Shown here: in pieces, positions 5,621-5,914 of the stretch
How positions within the stretch are numbered: the stretch's first letter is position 1
Layout of the letters: every line of letters starts with the position of its first letter
Source: Chelonobacter sp006228105
GTDB lineage: Bacteria; Pseudomonadota; Gammaproteobacteria; Enterobacterales; Pasteurellaceae
DNA length: 5,914 bases
NCBI RefSeq assembly: GCF_006228105.1
Contig: NZ_VDHH01000067.1
Strand: one strand, 5' to 3'
The notes under the pieces: model-generated
Told to the model about the DNA's origin: nothing
The model's input: the letters and a program-made list of their open reading frames with translations, nothing else
The model's database searches: none
Program-made: the position numbers and the translations under genes

Positions 5621-5629
5621 AAGTGCGGT
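5621..5629 (+). repeat. DNA uptake signal (right arm of fabA terminator)
   Basis: Exact AAGTGCGGT core, followed by TTTTGCTTTC, so the extended signal's T-rich flank doubles as the U tract of the terminator. Confidence 0.9.
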
Positions 5630-5694
5630 TTTGCTTTCTTTATTTTTCTGCTGTTTCTAGGGTCTGTTGATCTTTGTTTATATTTTGAGTTGTC

Positions 5695-5783
5695 GTTTAA
5701 AATAAGCACAATCTAGGCGTAAGCCGAAATCAATAGTGGGACTATTGATGAGGGTTACAACGACGAGTGTGCTTATTTTAAAC
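5695..5783. repeat. 89-base nested imperfect palindrome
   Basis: The outer arms are a perfect 16-bp inverted repeat (5695-5710 with 5768-5783, GTTTAAAATAAGCACA and its complement). Inside, GTAA (5719-5722) pairs with TTAC (5755-5758) and CC (5724-5725) with GG (5752-5753). The core is a perfect 9-bp stem, ATCAATAGT (5729-5737) with ACTATTGAT (5741-5749), closed by a GGG loop. As single-stranded DNA or RNA this would fold into one long hairpin with two internal loops. No T tract follows, so it is not an ordinary terminator. Confidence 0.75.
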
Positions 5784-5841
5784 ACAATCCGCAGGACTAT
5801 GACTCTTTTTCGCCATTACTTTTCGCTACTACAGCGGCGTT

Positions 5842-5881
5842 AAAAGCCGTTCGTTTAGAATCACTAAACTTCACGACTTTT
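5842..5881. repeat. second hairpin of the right-end repeat
   Basis: Arms 5842-5858 and 5864-5881 pair as AAAAG/CTTTT, CGT/ACG and GTTTAG/CTAAAC with one internal mismatch and a small internal loop, closed by AATCA. On the plus strand it ends in CTTTTG, so weak terminator activity is possible, but no gene is seen just upstream of it. Confidence 0.5.
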
Positions 5882-5914
5882 GCCTTGTATTGACGAAAAA
5901 TAGTCTATAGCTCA

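Larger units (their letters stand above)
5590..5646 (+). terminator. fabA terminator built from inverted uptake signals
   Basis: AACCGCACTTT (5590-5600) pairs perfectly with AAAGTGCGGTT (5620-5630), an 11-bp stem with a 19-base loop, followed by a T-rich stretch to 5646. Both arms are uptake signals (5591-5599 and 5621-5629). Paired inverted signals used as intrinsic terminators are a well-known feature of Haemophilus genomes. Confidence 0.88.
5658..5914 (+). repeat. non-coding structured repeat, possible mobile-element end
   Basis: The first 16 bases (5658-5673) are the inverted copy of positions 1-16, which sets the likely left boundary at 5658 or 5659. The rest is non-coding as far as visible: stop codons interrupt all minus-strand frames quickly and no plus-strand open frame of note starts here. 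It holds a large nested palindrome (5695-5783) and a second hairpin (5842-5881). The right boundary is outside the window. It could be the end of an insertion sequence whose transposase lies further right, a MITE-like non-autonomous element, or a structured intergenic repeat. More than 200 non-coding bases would be unusual for the end of a compact insertion sequence, which favours a non-autonomous repeat. I do not recognise a named family. Confidence 0.55.

Noticed and set aside
5695..5783. Integron attC site or an ordinary terminator
   Set aside because: There is no GTTRRRY/RYYYAAC pair at the outer ends, no integron gene, and no U tract after the stem.
1..5914. Defence island, toxin-antitoxin pair, CRISPR array, prophage or tRNA gene
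   Set aside because: All coding capacity is explained by five recognised genes; there are no spaced direct repeats, tRNA cloverleaf or phage-like frames.

Overview
The window is a chromosomal segment of a Pasteurellaceae bacterium. Six exact copies of the 9-base Haemophilus-type DNA uptake signal AAGTGCGGT (both strands; about 0.05 expected by chance in this length) place it in the Haemophilus / Aggregatibacter / Pasteurella side of the family, which uses this 'Hin' signal rather than the 'Apl' variant. Every protein reads as a Pasteurellaceae or gammaproteobacterial orthologue. I cannot name the species from the sequence alone.

Layout from left to right. Positions 1-16 are the tip of a repeat that continues outside the window. 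bioD (111-836, +) is a BioD2/YnfK-type dethiobiotin synthetase. It converges on htrA (951-2354, -), a periplasmic DegQ/DegP-type serine protease, with a bidirectional terminator between them. matP (2515-2961, -) follows on the same strand as htrA and encodes the protein that organises the Ter macrodomain. Divergent from matP is lonH (3118-4896, +), a Lon-type protease homologue (YcbZ family). Then comes fabA (5041-5568, +), the bifunctional dehydratase/isomerase of unsaturated fatty acid synthesis, closed by a terminator made from two inverted uptake signals. From 5658 to the right edge lies about 257 bases of non-coding, strongly palindromic sequence whose outer 16 bases are the exact reverse complement of positions 1-16.

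The matP-lonH-fabA block has the same order as matP-ycbZ-fabA in Escherichia coli, so it is an old syntenic core; bioD and htrA are not part of that E. coli neighbourhood. The genes do not form one pathway: bioD and fabA are both metabolic (biotin supports the acetyl-CoA carboxylase that feeds fatty acid synthesis), htrA is envelope quality control, matP is chromosome organisation and lonH is a predicted cytoplasmic protease.

Points that deserve attention: (1) a 13-base site differing from the MatP recognition sequence matS at one position, lying 53 bp upstream of matP itself; (2) the inverted copies of one repeat bracketing the whole five-gene segment, the right copy carrying an 89-base nested palindrome; (3) a perfect TATAAT that overlaps the upstream in-frame ATG of lonH and argues for the GTG start at 3118; (4) a phenylalanine in place of a nucleotide-loop glycine in BioD. 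I found no defence system, prophage, CRISPR array or other wholly new system.
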